A DNA stretch of 64,000 nucleotides. Source: Thiothrix fructosivorans (GTDB lineage Bacteria > Pseudomonadota > Gammaproteobacteria > Thiotrichales > Thiotrichaceae). The notes under the pieces were generated by a model, which worked only from the letters and a program-made list of their open reading frames with translations, was not told the origin of the DNA and did not search any database. Position numbers and translations under genes: made by a program. This document shows, piece after piece, positions 35,474-44,847 of this stretch (position 1 is the first letter of the stretch; each line of letters starts with the position of its first letter). The stretch is from positions 248,001-312,000 of the forward strand of contig NZ_JAFMPM010000008.1 in the NCBI RefSeq assembly GCF_017349355.1. The letters run 5' to 3'.

Positions 35474-37743
35474 ATACCCTGCATTATCGCTTTGAAGGCC
35501 CGTTTGAGAGCAGTTATAGCTTGGCGGTGGTGAATCGGGAAATGGCGCGAGCGCTAGAACGTTTACGCCCCGGTTCGGTGGCTTTATACGCGACCGAAGG
35601 TCCCGGTGATTACGAACCTGACTTAAGTGGTTTGCAGCATGACCCTGAGATTATCCAGTTGTGGGAACGTCATGTGACCGCAACATCCGCCACGCCAGAG
35701 GTTACATTGCGCAACCTCTATCCGCCACGCGTTAGCGATATGGCTGGTAAGCTGCATGTGATGAATAACTATGCGTGGGAGGAGAGTGTTTTCCCCCGTG
35801 CCTATGTCGACGCGTTTAATCAGCATTTGCAGATGCTGGCGGTAACTTCGCAGTTCGTGCGTAAAGTGATGGTGGATAGTGGCGTGACTGTGCCTATTGT
35901 GGTGACGGGTAATGGTGTTGACCATATTTTGCGTTACCCTGTTGAGTCTGTGCCGTTACCGACGGATAAAGCGTTTCGCTTTCTGCATGTTTCTTCCTGT
36001 TTTCCTCGCAAGGGTGTTGATGTCTTACTGGATGCGTATACACGCATGTTTAGTTGCCACGATGATGTGGTACTGATTATTAAAACTTTTCCGAATCCCC
36101 ATAACACCATTGCAGAACAGATCCGTGTTTACCAAGCACGAAACCCTGATTGTCCGGCTATTCATGTGATCAGTGCTGAATTAAGCATGGGGCAACTGAA
36201 TAGTTTGTACGCACAATCTCATGCCTTGGTTGCACCTTCGCGTGGGGAAGGTTTTGGAATGCCCATGGCTGAAGCGATGTTATGGGATGTGCCTGTGATC
36301 GTGACGGGTTATGGTGGGCATACGGATTTTTGTACACCGGATACCGCTTGGCTAATTGATTACACGTTTGCCAAAGCACAAACGCATATGCAGCAGTTTG
36401 ATTCTTTGTGGGTTGAGCCGAGCGCGGTGCATTTAGCAACGTTGATGCGGGGCTTGTATGAACAATTCCAAACGCCCGCCGGTCAGGTGATGATTAAGGC
36501 GCGTACCCGCAAAGCGCGTCAAACCATCGAAGCTAATTGGGGTTGGCAGCCAGTTGCCGAACGTTTGTTGGGCGCATTGGATGACGTGCAAGCAGCTCCG
36601 CCTCTTGCGCCCGTTAAACCTAAGGTTGCCTGGTTGACGACTTGGAATACCCGCTGTGGGATTGCGAGTTACTCCGCCTTTTTGTTGCCGCATCTGAGTG
36701 GTGAGATTGAGGTGTTGGCGAATACCCATGCTACGTTGCTTGATGTGGAGGGGGATTCAGTGACACGTTGCTGGACAGCACTCGGCGTAAACCCGCAAGC
36801 GGATACCTTGGATACGCTGCAAGCGGTCTTGTTAGCGGGAAACTACCGCAGCGTGGTGATTCAGTTTAACTATGCTTTTTTTGATTTGGCAGCTTTGGGG
36901 GCAAAGTTGAGTGCGTGGCAGGCGGATGGTATAGCCGTTTACCTGTTTTTCCACGCGACGCGTGACTTGATTCAGCATGGGGTATTGCGTAAGTCGTTAC
37001 GCGCATTGGGAAGTGCTTTGCAAGGATGTCGCCGTCTTTTTGTGCACGGTGCTGAAGACGTGAATCGCTTAAAACGTTTCGGGTGCGTGGATAATGTCAC
37101 GTTGATTCCGCATGGTGTTATGTACGAACCGGATGTGTTGGCACGCCCCCGACGGGGTGATGGGGTATTTAAGATTGCCGCTTACGGGTTTTTATTGCCG
37201 GGGAAGGGGATTCCAGAACTGATTCGGGCGTTTGGGTTGTTATTGGAGAGGTTTCAAAGCGCCCGAGCGCATTATCCTTGCCAAACTATCCGGCTTGAGT
37301 TGTTCAATGCACTTTATCCGGGTGGGGTGTCAGAACAGGAGGCACAGCAATGTGCTGCTTTGATTGAAGCTATCGGAGGTCAATCCATAACCTTGCATAC
37401 GACTTACCAAACCGATCAGCAAACGTTGGAAGCGTTAAGTGCTTGTGATGTGGTGGTGTTTCCGTATCAACAAACGGGGGAATCTTCTAGCGCAGCGGTG
37501 CGTATGGGATTGGCTTCTGGGCGTCCGGTGGTGTGTACGCCCTTGGCGATTTTTGATGACGTTGCCGAGGTTGTGCATTTCTTGCCTGATACTGGTCCAG
37601 AGGCTATTGCCACGGGGCTTGAGGTCTTGTTACGTGAGCCAGCGCAGTTACAGCGTTTACATGAGTCGCAACACGCTTGGTTACAGGCTCATGCGTGGTC
37701 AAGCGTTGCTAAGCGTTTAGATGCTATTTTGTCAACAGCATGA
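35440..37743 (+). CDS. Tandem-domain glycosyltransferase (two GT4 modules)
   Basis: A 767-residue protein containing two GT-B glycosyltransferases in one chain. The first (about residues 1-385) has HVSSCFPRKGVDVLLDAY and PSRGEGFGMPMAEAMLWDVP. The second (about 400-767) starts KVAWLTTWNTRCGIASYSAF and has YGFLLPGKGIPELIRAFG and FPYQQTGESSSAAVRMGLASG. Such two-headed enzymes often add alternating linkages to O-antigen backbones. The ATG at 35440 has GGAAAAG just upstream and overlaps the previous gene. An IS66 element is inserted 90 bases beyond its stop, separating it from the methyltransferase gene that probably belonged to the same operon. Confidence 0.85.
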   Translation: MATISQQTSNVNTLHYRFEGPFESSYSLAVVNREMARALERLRPGSVALYATEGPGDYEPDLSGLQHDPEIIQLWERHVTATSATPEVTLRNLYPPRVSDMAGKLHVMNNYAWEESVFPRAYVDAFNQHLQMLAVTSQFVRKVMVDSGVTVPIVVTGNGVDHILRYPVESVPLPTDKAFRFLHVSSCFPRKGVDVLLDAYTRMFSCHDDVVLIIKTFPNPHNTIAEQIRVYQARNPDCPAIHVISAELSMGQLNSLYAQSHALVAPSRGEGFGMPMAEAMLWDVPVIVTGYGGHTDFCTPDTAWLIDYTFAKAQTHMQQFDSLWVEPSAVHLATLMRGLYEQFQTPAGQVMIKARTRKARQTIEANWGWQPVAERLLGALDDVQAAPPLAPVKPKVAWLTTWNTRCGIASYSAFLLPHLSGEIEVLANTHATLLDVEGDSVTRCWTALGVNPQADTLDTLQAVLLAGNYRSVVIQFNYAFFDLAALGAKLSAWQADGIAVYLFFHATRDLIQHGVLRKSLRALGSALQGCRRLFVHGAEDVNRLKRFGCVDNVTLIPHGVMYEPDVLARPRRGDGVFKIAAYGFLLPGKGIPELIRAFGLLLERFQSARAHYPCQTIRLELFNALYPGGVSEQEAQQCAALIEAIGGQSITLHTTYQTDQQTLEALSACDVVVFPYQQTGESSSAAVRMGLASGRPVVCTPLAIFDDVAEVVHFLPDTGPEAIATGLEVLLREPAQLQRLHESQHAWLQAHAWSSVAKRLDAILSTA

Positions 37744-37833
37744 GATTTTTTATTGGAAATAAAAACGTGTTTTCTGATGATTGATGCTTTTAAATATCGA
37801 AGATTTATGAGATCTTTTTTTACCATTTTTGCC

Positions 37834-39473
37834 GTAATTGATCACATCCCCACCCCTTGCGGTAAAGCGGGCAGGGCAAAGCCAGCGCGGGCAGCGGTAA
37901 TAACACTGGCAAGATAAGCCAAGGCAGACTGTCCACGTTTGCGGCAAGTACCGATGATGCTGGCCAGCATGGCAAACGCACGGCTCCCCGTAGCACTCTT
38001 TGTGCCATGGTTGGTTTTGCGCAGGATCACCCAATGGCGCAACGCCCGCTCAGCCTCATTATTGGTCAAGGGAAGCCACGGGTGGTCAAGGATTCGGAAA
38101 ATGGCATCCCAATCATTGATGAACTCTTTCGCCAGTGCCGCCGTCTTGTCATGGGCAGATACGGCATGGATCAAGCATAATGCCCTGAATTCCAGGAGTT
38201 TTGCCTGATGGCGTTGACGGATCACGTCGGTTTGCGTCCCCACCGTGCCGCCTGCTGCCCGCCAAGCGTAAATGTCGTCCTGTAATACCCTCAGCCAAGC
38301 GAGGGTGAAGTTGCCAAACGTCCGCCCGTCTTTGTCCAGTGATTCTGCCAGCCCACGGGCTTTGCGGATCAGGTGCGCCCAGCAACGCAAGCGTTTGGGG
38401 TGGTGGCGGTAAGCGGCATAGCCATCACTCATCAGCCAGCCCCCAAAGTGGGGGCTAATCACGTTGTCGAGCATTTCAATGGTGCGCTGCCCTACGTAGA
38501 AACAAACGCTGAGGGTGGTGACGAATGTCCATAGCCACAGGGCTTCGCCACGCTCTTTCCAAGAGGTTTCATCAATATACAGCACCCCGCCGTCAGCGGT
38601 GGCTTCTGCCAACAGCCCTTCCACCAAGGCATCTTCCAATGGAGAAGCACTCGCGGCTGCTTCCTCAAAACATTGCTGCAACACCCCGACACTTAGGGGA
38701 ATGCCCAACACCTCCCGCAACAGTTCTTGTGTGCCACGCAGTGACAAGCGTGAGCGCAGCCGTAGGTGGACAATAAGTGCCGCCAGATTGCCCCCAATCA
38801 GCCGCCACTCGCCCACATCAACCTCCGGGTATAACGGGTCGGGAGCTTGGCGATGCGGGATATGGCGGCTCACATGACCGCAGGTGCATACGCTATCGTG
38901 AAGGTGGTGGCGGGTGGTGATGACGGTCAGTCCGGGGTTCCCATCCGTGCCAAACTGGATGTCCACACTGTCATAGGCGGTATAAATACGGGAGACAGCC
39001 GCATCCAGGGACCTGCCACAGGCTTCACATCGGCTGGGGTAATGGTGTTCGTCTGCATTGATGGGCGGATGCCATACCCGACCATAACCCGGTGCGCCGG
39101 GTTGTTTACCCGCTTTGCGTTTGGCTGGTTGGGCTGGCTTTGTGCCCGCCACAGCTTCTGGTTCCGGGGTTGGCTTTCCTCTGGCTGCACCCACCCCTTC
39201 TGTTTCGGGCAAAGCCACCGTTTTGGGTGACGTTTCCCACGGGAAACCGCTGCTGGGTGGTTTGGAGGAGTTGTTGGAGTTTTGGTTGATCTGTTCCCGC
39301 GCTTCTTTCAGGTCATGCAACAACTTGGTCGACAGGTGCAGCAGTTCCTCCGGCGTGAGCTTGGCAAGGTACTGGCTGTTAAGCTGTTTGAGGCTGTGGT
39401 CTTTCAGTTGTTGGGTCATCGGGGGAGTGTCGCAAATTTAGTGCGTTTGGGTAAGGGGGGACTGTTCAGTTAC
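37834..39473. mobile_element. IS66-family insertion sequence 1
   Basis: A complete 1,640-base element. The ends are related inverted repeats: GTAATTGATCACATCCCC at the left and GTAACTGAACAGTCCCCCC read inward from the right. It is flanked by a perfect 8-bp target duplication, TTTTTGCC, at 37826-37833 and 39474-39481; eight bases is the IS66 family value. It carries only the TnpC-type transposase and no tnpA/tnpB accessory genes. It lies between two polysaccharide genes without cutting either, but may block read-through. Confidence 0.95.
37842..39419 (-). CDS. IS66 family transposase (TnpC type)
   Basis: A 525-residue transposase with the IS66 layout. There is an N-terminal helical region (NSQYLAKLTPEELLHLSTKLL) and a Pro-rich segment with SKPPSSGFPW. 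A zinc-finger-like region follows (SRCEACGRSLD, VCTCGHVSRHIP), then the DDE catalytic core with YIDETSWKERG and DGYAAYRHHPKRLRCWAHLIRKA, and the C-terminal LTNNEAERALRHWVILRK. Reading frame and termini look intact, so the element may still be active. Confidence 0.95.
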   Translation of the reverse strand: MTQQLKDHSLKQLNSQYLAKLTPEELLHLSTKLLHDLKEAREQINQNSNNSSKPPSSGFPWETSPKTVALPETEGVGAARGKPTPEPEAVAGTKPAQPAKRKAGKQPGAPGYGRVWHPPINADEHHYPSRCEACGRSLDAAVSRIYTAYDSVDIQFGTDGNPGLTVITTRHHLHDSVCTCGHVSRHIPHRQAPDPLYPEVDVGEWRLIGGNLAALIVHLRLRSRLSLRGTQELLREVLGIPLSVGVLQQCFEEAAASASPLEDALVEGLLAEATADGGVLYIDETSWKERGEALWLWTFVTTLSVCFYVGQRTIEMLDNVISPHFGGWLMSDGYAAYRHHPKRLRCWAHLIRKARGLAESLDKDGRTFGNFTLAWLRVLQDDIYAWRAAGGTVGTQTDVIRQRHQAKLLEFRALCLIHAVSAHDKTAALAKEFINDWDAIFRILDHPWLPLTNNEAERALRHWVILRKTNHGTKSATGSRAFAMLASIIGTCRKRGQSALAYLASVITAARAGFALPALPQGVGM

Positions 39474-39499
39474 TTTTTGCCAGTAAAGGAATCTTGCCC

Positions 39500-40801
39500 A
39501 TGACAAATGCAACCGCGATTAATGTGAGCCTTGGCTGTTTAAAGAATGATGGTGATCTGAGTTTGTTACCAGGGTTTATACCGTTTAGAACGGAAACCTG
39601 TAGCAGCCATCATTACTTATACGGTTGTTATGCGTATTGGTGTGATGCCATCAGAGAACCACCGCGTTATCATCGTAAACAGTGGGAGTTTGTTTATATT
39701 GCGCAAGCATTATGGGAACGTGGTTTTCTTAAAGAGGGCATGAAAGGGTTGGGTTTTGGCGTGGGGCGTGAACCTTTGGTTGCCGTATTTGCATCATTGG
39801 GTTGTGCGATTACTGCCACTGATTTGCAAGCAGAACAGGCACATCAAGCTGGTTGGACACTCACTAATCAATATTCAAAAAGCTTATTGGATTTAAATGA
39901 TCGAAATATTTGTGATAATGATGTTTTTGAAAAATTAGTATCTTTTGAGCCTGTGGATATGAATCATATTCCCGTGCATTTGGTTGGTTATGATTTTTGT
40001 TGGTCAGCCTGTTGTTTTGAACATCTGGGTGATATTAAAAAAGGCTTGGATTTCGTTAAAAATTCTTTAGGCACACTTAAGAGTGGTGGTATTGCGGTTC
40101 ATACCACAGAATTTAATTTATCATCCAATACAGATACCGTCGAAAAGGGTAGTACGGTATTGTTTAGAGAGTGTGATATAAATGCCTTAATGAAGGAATT
40201 AACCGACCTTGGGCATTATGTTGAGCCATTCGTGATTCATAAAGGTTCTCAGCCTGTTGATGATTTTGTGGATATTCCACCTTATGGTGGGGATTTGCAT
40301 TTGAAATGTCGTATTGAACAATATGCCGTTACATCGATTGGTTTGATTATTAGAAAAGACGGTGGTGTTGCTGCTCATGCTTTGGGGGATAGACCTGACC
40401 GCTTAGATGTCTTTGAAGCAGGGAAATTGCCACTCAAAATGAGTGAAAATAATTATGTGGTCAGCTCTGAGCATGTTGTATCAGCGGTGAGAGGCACGTC
40501 TCTGGCGGGGCATATGACGTTTGGCCCTTATAAAAAATACAGCCAAGGTATCCATGAAGTCACCTTTTTGGTTAGAGCGCCGTCTCCCATTGGAAGGGTG
40601 GCAACACTTGATGTGTATGATGCCAAAGGTAATCGAATTTTAGCTTCTAAAGATATAGTGGCAGCAGATATGGCATCGAATAATGCTTGGACTAATATCA
40701 CCTTAACGATCCATGTGGTGAATGATGATAATAGTCTGGAGTTTCGGACATATTGGCATGGTGCAACGAATTTTGATATTGCGGCTATTCATGTTCGCTA
40801 G
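39500..40801 (+). CDS. SAM-dependent methyltransferase with C-terminal beta-sandwich
   Basis: A 433-residue protein. Residues about 60-300 are a class I methyltransferase: glycine-rich LKEGMKGLGFGVGREPLVAV, acidic ITATDLQAEQ, and YDFCWSACCFEHLGDIKKGLDFV. Residues about 315-433 form a beta-sandwich-like domain ending LEFRTYWHGATNFDIAAIHV. That ending closely resembles the C-terminus of the membrane protein at 40883-42784, suggesting a shared carbohydrate-recognition module. AAGGA stands nine bases before ATG 39500. The IS66 element is immediately upstream. It may methylate the end of the exported glycan and so serve as chain terminator, by analogy with WbdD-type systems; this is inference. Confidence 0.78.
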   Translation: MTNATAINVSLGCLKNDGDLSLLPGFIPFRTETCSSHHYLYGCYAYWCDAIREPPRYHRKQWEFVYIAQALWERGFLKEGMKGLGFGVGREPLVAVFASLGCAITATDLQAEQAHQAGWTLTNQYSKSLLDLNDRNICDNDVFEKLVSFEPVDMNHIPVHLVGYDFCWSACCFEHLGDIKKGLDFVKNSLGTLKSGGIAVHTTEFNLSSNTDTVEKGSTVLFRECDINALMKELTDLGHYVEPFVIHKGSQPVDDFVDIPPYGGDLHLKCRIEQYAVTSIGLIIRKDGGVAAHALGDRPDRLDVFEAGKLPLKMSENNYVVSSEHVVSAVRGTSLAGHMTFGPYKKYSQGIHEVTFLVRAPSPIGRVATLDVYDAKGNRILASKDIVAADMASNNAWTNITLTIHVVNDDNSLEFRTYWHGATNFDIAAIHVR

Positions 40802-40835
40802 CACACATTAAAAATACCAAATTTTACAGCAATCA

Positions 40836-40860
40836 GTAAAAGGCGCATAGCGCCTTTTAC
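40836..40860. terminator. Bidirectional terminator between convergent genes
   Basis: A perfect 11-bp stem GTAAAAGGCGC / GCGCCTTTTAC with a three-base loop ATA, between the stops of the methyltransferase gene (plus) and the GT-C gene (minus). A/T-rich arms on both sides let it work in either direction. Confidence 0.9.
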
Positions 40861-40882
40861 ATATCTCAAGTTGGCACTTGCT

Positions 40883-42784
40883 TTATTGTGTTATGTGCTT
40901 AGGTTGATAAAGCTGAATAGACATGGCATTTACTTGTATATTAGCTGTGCCATCCCAGTAAATTCTAAACTCGTATTTGTCTCGTGTTGCGCTGGATACC
41001 TTAAATAGATCATTCGTGGTTACGCTAGTGCCTGCTGTGCCTAGCAATGCGCCTGTTTTAATGACTTGCTGCCGGTCAATATTGTAAATATCCCAGTTGC
41101 CCCCTTGAATCGTGTTGGGAAGATTCAGTTGGTAGGTGATATTGAGCTGATACTGTCCTTCCGGTAAGCCGATACGGGGGGATGGACCAAAAATAAGATG
41201 GCTAGGCTGATCTTTATTGGCTTGTGCTACCCATGTGTTCTTTTCAAAATGCCCCGTTTTAGAGTTGAATTTACTAAGATTAAACTGCAATGCTGCCTTT
41301 TCTACAAAAGGTGTTGAGAACCCCCCTATCATTAATGCAAAAAACGCACTAGCGATAAATATCCTGTTTACTTTACGCGTATCGTGTGCTGGTTTAAAGG
41401 CGCTAAGGCAGCCAGCAGTGAAAACGACCAGTAGAATCCATATCCAACTGAGATTAGTAGGGTGTTGATACGCCCATGCGGGTTTAAATAAAATTGGCAA
41501 CCATTGATACACGGGGGCATAGAACTCTGGGTAATCCAGAATAAAAGCAGGGCCGCGATTATATAATTGAATAAATCCACTGGTATAACCCCAATAAAAA
41601 TACCCTTGTAATAGTAGGCTGCCAACCATCACTAACCAAAAAAGGCTGGGCTTCTGCTTGCCGAGCTGCACTAGCCCAAGGAGTGTTGGAATAATAAAAA
41701 CGATGGTGGCAGACCATTGGAAACGCCCCATAAAAGAATACCCGCCGTACCACGCATTATGCAGACCATTCGGTACAATCAGCCCCAGAAAAACCAGCGT
41801 CCATACCCATGCTAATAGGCGATATTGTTTGAACAATAGCCCTAGCGCAAATACGCCAACCCACATGACCGGATGTTGTAATAAAAAGCCGTGATTTTGA
41901 TCAATAAATAAGCCCGTTAGTACCACTAAAGCGTTGGCACTGAATTCCAAGCTTGCTCCTTGATAAGGGTAAGGGCCGGATAATTTCCCAAAGGCATAAT
42001 AATAGTAAGCAAATAGGGCTAACAGACTAGCCAACATCAATAAGCTGAAGTAAAGGCTTTGCCGATAACGTTGCGTCTGGCGGTAAGTGGTGTACATCAT
42101 TGTCCCACCCAGAATCAGCATAATCGGAATAAACTTTATTTGTAGCCATGGCAGGTATGCCACAGACAGCATCCACCCCCCTGTCAAGGGTAAGGTTTTG
42201 CCTTGTTGATGAGCGAATAGCCAATATAGCCCACCTAAGGCAATGCTACCCGCGAGTAAATCGGGGAAAACTTGCCCCGCAGCAGGCAATAAGGGAGCAG
42301 CCAAGCTGACTAATAACGTGGCAGCAAAGCGTATTTTGGGATCGGTTGTCAGTAAACCTGCGAACTGCCACGCTAGCATGACCACTACTGCATTTAGCAT
42401 AACGAGGAAAATTTTTGCTCCCATCACCCCGCCGAGTAGCAGAGGAATGCCGAGTAATAGTGGTAAACCAAGGTTATGCACGTTGTACATGCCGCGTGGC
42501 CCGTTCACGCCATGCGTGTTGTCGGGAGTGGGTATGGCATCGGCAGCCGCTAATTCACCGGGGTAAATTGCGCGTTGTTGGAATTCTTCCTGATAGGCTA
42601 AGGTTTGTTCTAATTGTCCGTGCTGGAAGATGCTTTTTGCCATGATCAAGTAATGCGGTTCATCCCCCGTCACGGTGTTTTTATCTTGTATGTGCCAATA
42701 CATTAACGTGACCAAGGATAGTATGAAATACAAACTGAGCAATAGTAGTAAAGGTTTGTACTGCAATAGAGTGCGTAAATTCAT
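40883..42784 (-). CDS. GT-C type membrane glycosyltransferase
   Basis: A 633-residue integral membrane protein with about 11 to 12 transmembrane segments and a C-terminal periplasmic beta domain. The first periplasmic loop contains TVTGDEPHYLIMAKS, the acidic motif (DEPHY) typical of GT-C enzymes that use polyprenyl-phosphate sugars. The last about 120 residues form a beta-sandwich ending YEFRIYWDGTANIQVNAMSI, shared with the methyltransferase at 39500. It is the last gene of a unit with GtrA, DprE1-like and DprE2-like genes and overlaps dprE2 by four bases. I infer that it transfers the pentose made by that pathway, probably D-arabinofuranose, to a surface glycan or protein. It is not similar enough to Emb or TfpW to name. 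Confidence 0.78.
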   Translation of the reverse strand: MNLRTLLQYKPLLLLLSLYFILSLVTLMYWHIQDKNTVTGDEPHYLIMAKSIFQHGQLEQTLAYQEEFQQRAIYPGELAAADAIPTPDNTHGVNGPRGMYNVHNLGLPLLLGIPLLLGGVMGAKIFLVMLNAVVVMLAWQFAGLLTTDPKIRFAATLLVSLAAPLLPAAGQVFPDLLAGSIALGGLYWLFAHQQGKTLPLTGGWMLSVAYLPWLQIKFIPIMLILGGTMMYTTYRQTQRYRQSLYFSLLMLASLLALFAYYYYAFGKLSGPYPYQGASLEFSANALVVLTGLFIDQNHGFLLQHPVMWVGVFALGLLFKQYRLLAWVWTLVFLGLIVPNGLHNAWYGGYSFMGRFQWSATIVFIIPTLLGLVQLGKQKPSLFWLVMVGSLLLQGYFYWGYTSGFIQLYNRGPAFILDYPEFYAPVYQWLPILFKPAWAYQHPTNLSWIWILLVVFTAGCLSAFKPAHDTRKVNRIFIASAFFALMIGGFSTPFVEKAALQFNLSKFNSKTGHFEKNTWVAQANKDQPSHLIFGPSPRIGLPEGQYQLNITYQLNLPNTIQGGNWDIYNIDRQQVIKTGALLGTAGTSVTTNDLFKVSSATRDKYEFRIYWDGTANIQVNAMSIQLYQPKHITQ

Positions 42785-43518
42785 AATGATAGCCGCTTAA
42801 AGAGACGTTCTGGGATAGCGCGAATGATCAGTAAAATATAGCGCCACCAAAACGGTAAATACACGACATCACGCTGTTTTTCTATCGCCATGACAATACC
42901 GGCGGCAATCGTATCGGGTTCTGCCCACAAGATTCCTTTTTTGAAAGCGGCAGTCATGGGGGTATTCACAAACCCCGGTTTGATGGTTAATACGTGTACC
43001 CCGTGTTTATGCAAGCGATTGCGCAAGCCTTGCAGGAAAATGCTGACCGCCCCTTTGGCTGTCCCATAAATATAATTGGATTGACGCCCGCGATCGCCCG
43101 CAACGGAACTGATCACGGCGAGTGTGCCGTGTTGCTGTTGTTCGCAATAATTGGCTAAATGGGTTAATAGCGCGATGACACTCAGTGCATTGGTCGTGAA
43201 TTCTTGCAAGGTGAGGTTAATATCTTGTTCACACGCGTTTTGATTGCTTAGTGTGCCGTGTGCGATCAGCACAATGTCGATGCCGCCTAATGTTTGAATA
43301 GCCGTGTTTAATACGCTCGGATATTCTGCAATGGCATTGGCATCAAGCGTGGCAACGTGGGCAGATGCCGCACCACGTACCGTCAAATCAGCGGCTAGGT
43401 CAGCCAGACGTGCCGCATCTCGCGCTAATAAGTAAATGTGTGCGCCTTGGCTTGCAAAGCGGCGTGCCGTTGCTTTCGCAATGGCAGACGTGGCACCGAT
43501 AATTAACAATTTTTGCAT
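42781..43518 (-). CDS. dprE2: Polyprenyl-phospho-2-ketoribose reductase-like SDR (DprE2-like)
   Basis: A 245-residue short-chain dehydrogenase. The nucleotide motif is IIGATSAIAKATARRFA, and the catalytic region ISSVAGDRGRQSNYIYGTAKGAVSIFLQGLR plus TIKPGFVNTPMT matches the DprE2 family. DprE2 reduces decaprenyl-phospho-2'-keto-D-arabinose to decaprenyl-phospho-D-arabinose with NADH. The gene directly follows the DprE1-like gene with no gap, the same order and pairing as in mycobacteria. In a gammaproteobacterium the carrier would be undecaprenyl phosphate. The C-terminal helix (WRYILLIIRAIPERLFKRL) could be membrane-associated. Confidence 0.85.
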   Translation of the reverse strand: MQKLLIIGATSAIAKATARRFASQGAHIYLLARDAARLADLAADLTVRGAASAHVATLDANAIAEYPSVLNTAIQTLGGIDIVLIAHGTLSNQNACEQDINLTLQEFTTNALSVIALLTHLANYCEQQQHGTLAVISSVAGDRGRQSNYIYGTAKGAVSIFLQGLRNRLHKHGVHVLTIKPGFVNTPMTAAFKKGILWAEPDTIAAGIVMAIEKQRDVVYLPFWWRYILLIIRAIPERLFKRLSL

Positions 43519-44847
43519 TTAGTCTAGCCCTAAGCGACGTGATTGTAGGGAGGCAAATCGACCAAGACTGCCGTATTGCGCCCGTATAGCTTGAAACATT
43601 TCCCAGCGCGGGTAACTGCGTTTGAATACGCTTGCCTTCATACGAGCATCTTTAGCAAGGTAAATACGCCCGTGAAAATCCAAGACTCTGGCATCCAATT
43701 CATCTAAAAAAGGCAATAAATCAGGTGTAAGTTTGAAATCCAATGCCAAGGTATATCCCTTCAGCGGAAAAGAGAGCAGGTTATTATTTTCTGCACCCAA
43801 GGCTTTGAGGACAGCGAGAAATGACCCACGCCCTGAGGCAGCGATATGCCGCAAGATCGTGTGCAAACCTTCCTTACCCGCGTCTTGAGGGAGAACCAAT
43901 TGGTATTGCACGAAACCATTGCGCCCATACAGGCGATTCCAATGCTGAATGCGATCCAAGGGGTAAAAAAATGGCTGATAATGCACCCGCTGTTGTACGG
44001 ATTGTCCACGAATGCGGGCGTAGTACAGGGTGTTGAAGGCGCGTATTGAATAGCGATTCAATAATAGGTGCGGCATATCAAAGGGAACGCTAACGTTGGA
44101 GGACTTAACGGTATGCAATGTGCCGCCGGATTCATGCTCACCCAGCATGAGTAAGGAGCGTCCCAATGATTTACCTTGTGCTAAACAGTCGATCCATGCC
44201 ACCGAATAAGTGGCTTGATCTTGGCTGGCGAATAAGTCTAGCGCTTCGGTTAGATGACGTGCTTTCAGCGTGGTTTGCATGATAGCCGTGCTCTGGATCG
44301 GCTTTAGGTGCAAGGTGGCAGTAAGAATGATGCCCGTTAGCCCCATACCACCACAGGTACTGTGAAACAGTTCTGCATGTTGTGAACGTGAACACGTCAG
44401 GGTGTCACCATCGGCGAGTAACACCTCAAGGGATGCTACGCATTCACTGAAACAACCGTCGTGATGATGATTTTTACCGTGTACGTCACTGGCAATCGCG
44501 CCGCCGACCGTGACAAATTGAGTGCCGGGGGTGATGGGTAAAAACCAGCCTTTGGGGACAAAGACCGAGAGCAGTTCAGCGAGTGTTACGCCAGCATTGC
44601 ATCTCAGTTGACCTGTTGCTGGGTTAAATGCCAGCAGTGCATCCAGTTGCTGGGTATTGATGACATGTTCTGCTAAAGCGCTGTCGCCATAACTACGCCC
44701 CATCCCTTGGGTAATACAGGGCATGGTTAGGTTGGGCAGATGGTCTTGGCATTCGCGGGTGGATAATGGTGTGTAAATATACCCTTGCTGTTGAGGGTAA
44801 CGTCCAAAGCCTTGTAGCGTGGTGAGGGGTGATAGATAGCTTTTCAT
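43519..44847 (-). CDS. dprE1: FAD-dependent polyprenyl-phospho-ribose 2'-oxidase (DprE1-like)
   Basis: A 442-residue VAO/ALO-type flavoprotein. The PP-loop FAD motif is ITQGMGRSYGDSALA. The second FAD-contact block, TPGTQFVTVGGAIASDVHGKNHHHDG, matches the DprE1 family, as does the later HSTCGGMGLTGIILTATL. Mycobacterial DprE1 oxidises the 2'-hydroxyl of decaprenyl-phospho-ribose to the keto form, and DprE2 then reduces it to the arabinose epimer. The ATG overlaps the gtrA stop by four bases and the next gene starts directly after its stop, so all are translated together. Confidence 0.88.
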   Translation of the reverse strand: MKSYLSPLTTLQGFGRYPQQQGYIYTPLSTRECQDHLPNLTMPCITQGMGRSYGDSALAEHVINTQQLDALLAFNPATGQLRCNAGVTLAELLSVFVPKGWFLPITPGTQFVTVGGAIASDVHGKNHHHDGCFSECVASLEVLLADGDTLTCSRSQHAELFHSTCGGMGLTGIILTATLHLKPIQSTAIMQTTLKARHLTEALDLFASQDQATYSVAWIDCLAQGKSLGRSLLMLGEHESGGTLHTVKSSNVSVPFDMPHLLLNRYSIRAFNTLYYARIRGQSVQQRVHYQPFFYPLDRIQHWNRLYGRNGFVQYQLVLPQDAGKEGLHTILRHIAASGRGSFLAVLKALGAENNNLLSFPLKGYTLALDFKLTPDLLPFLDELDARVLDFHGRIYLAKDARMKASVFKRSYPRWEMFQAIRAQYGSLGRFASLQSRRLGLD

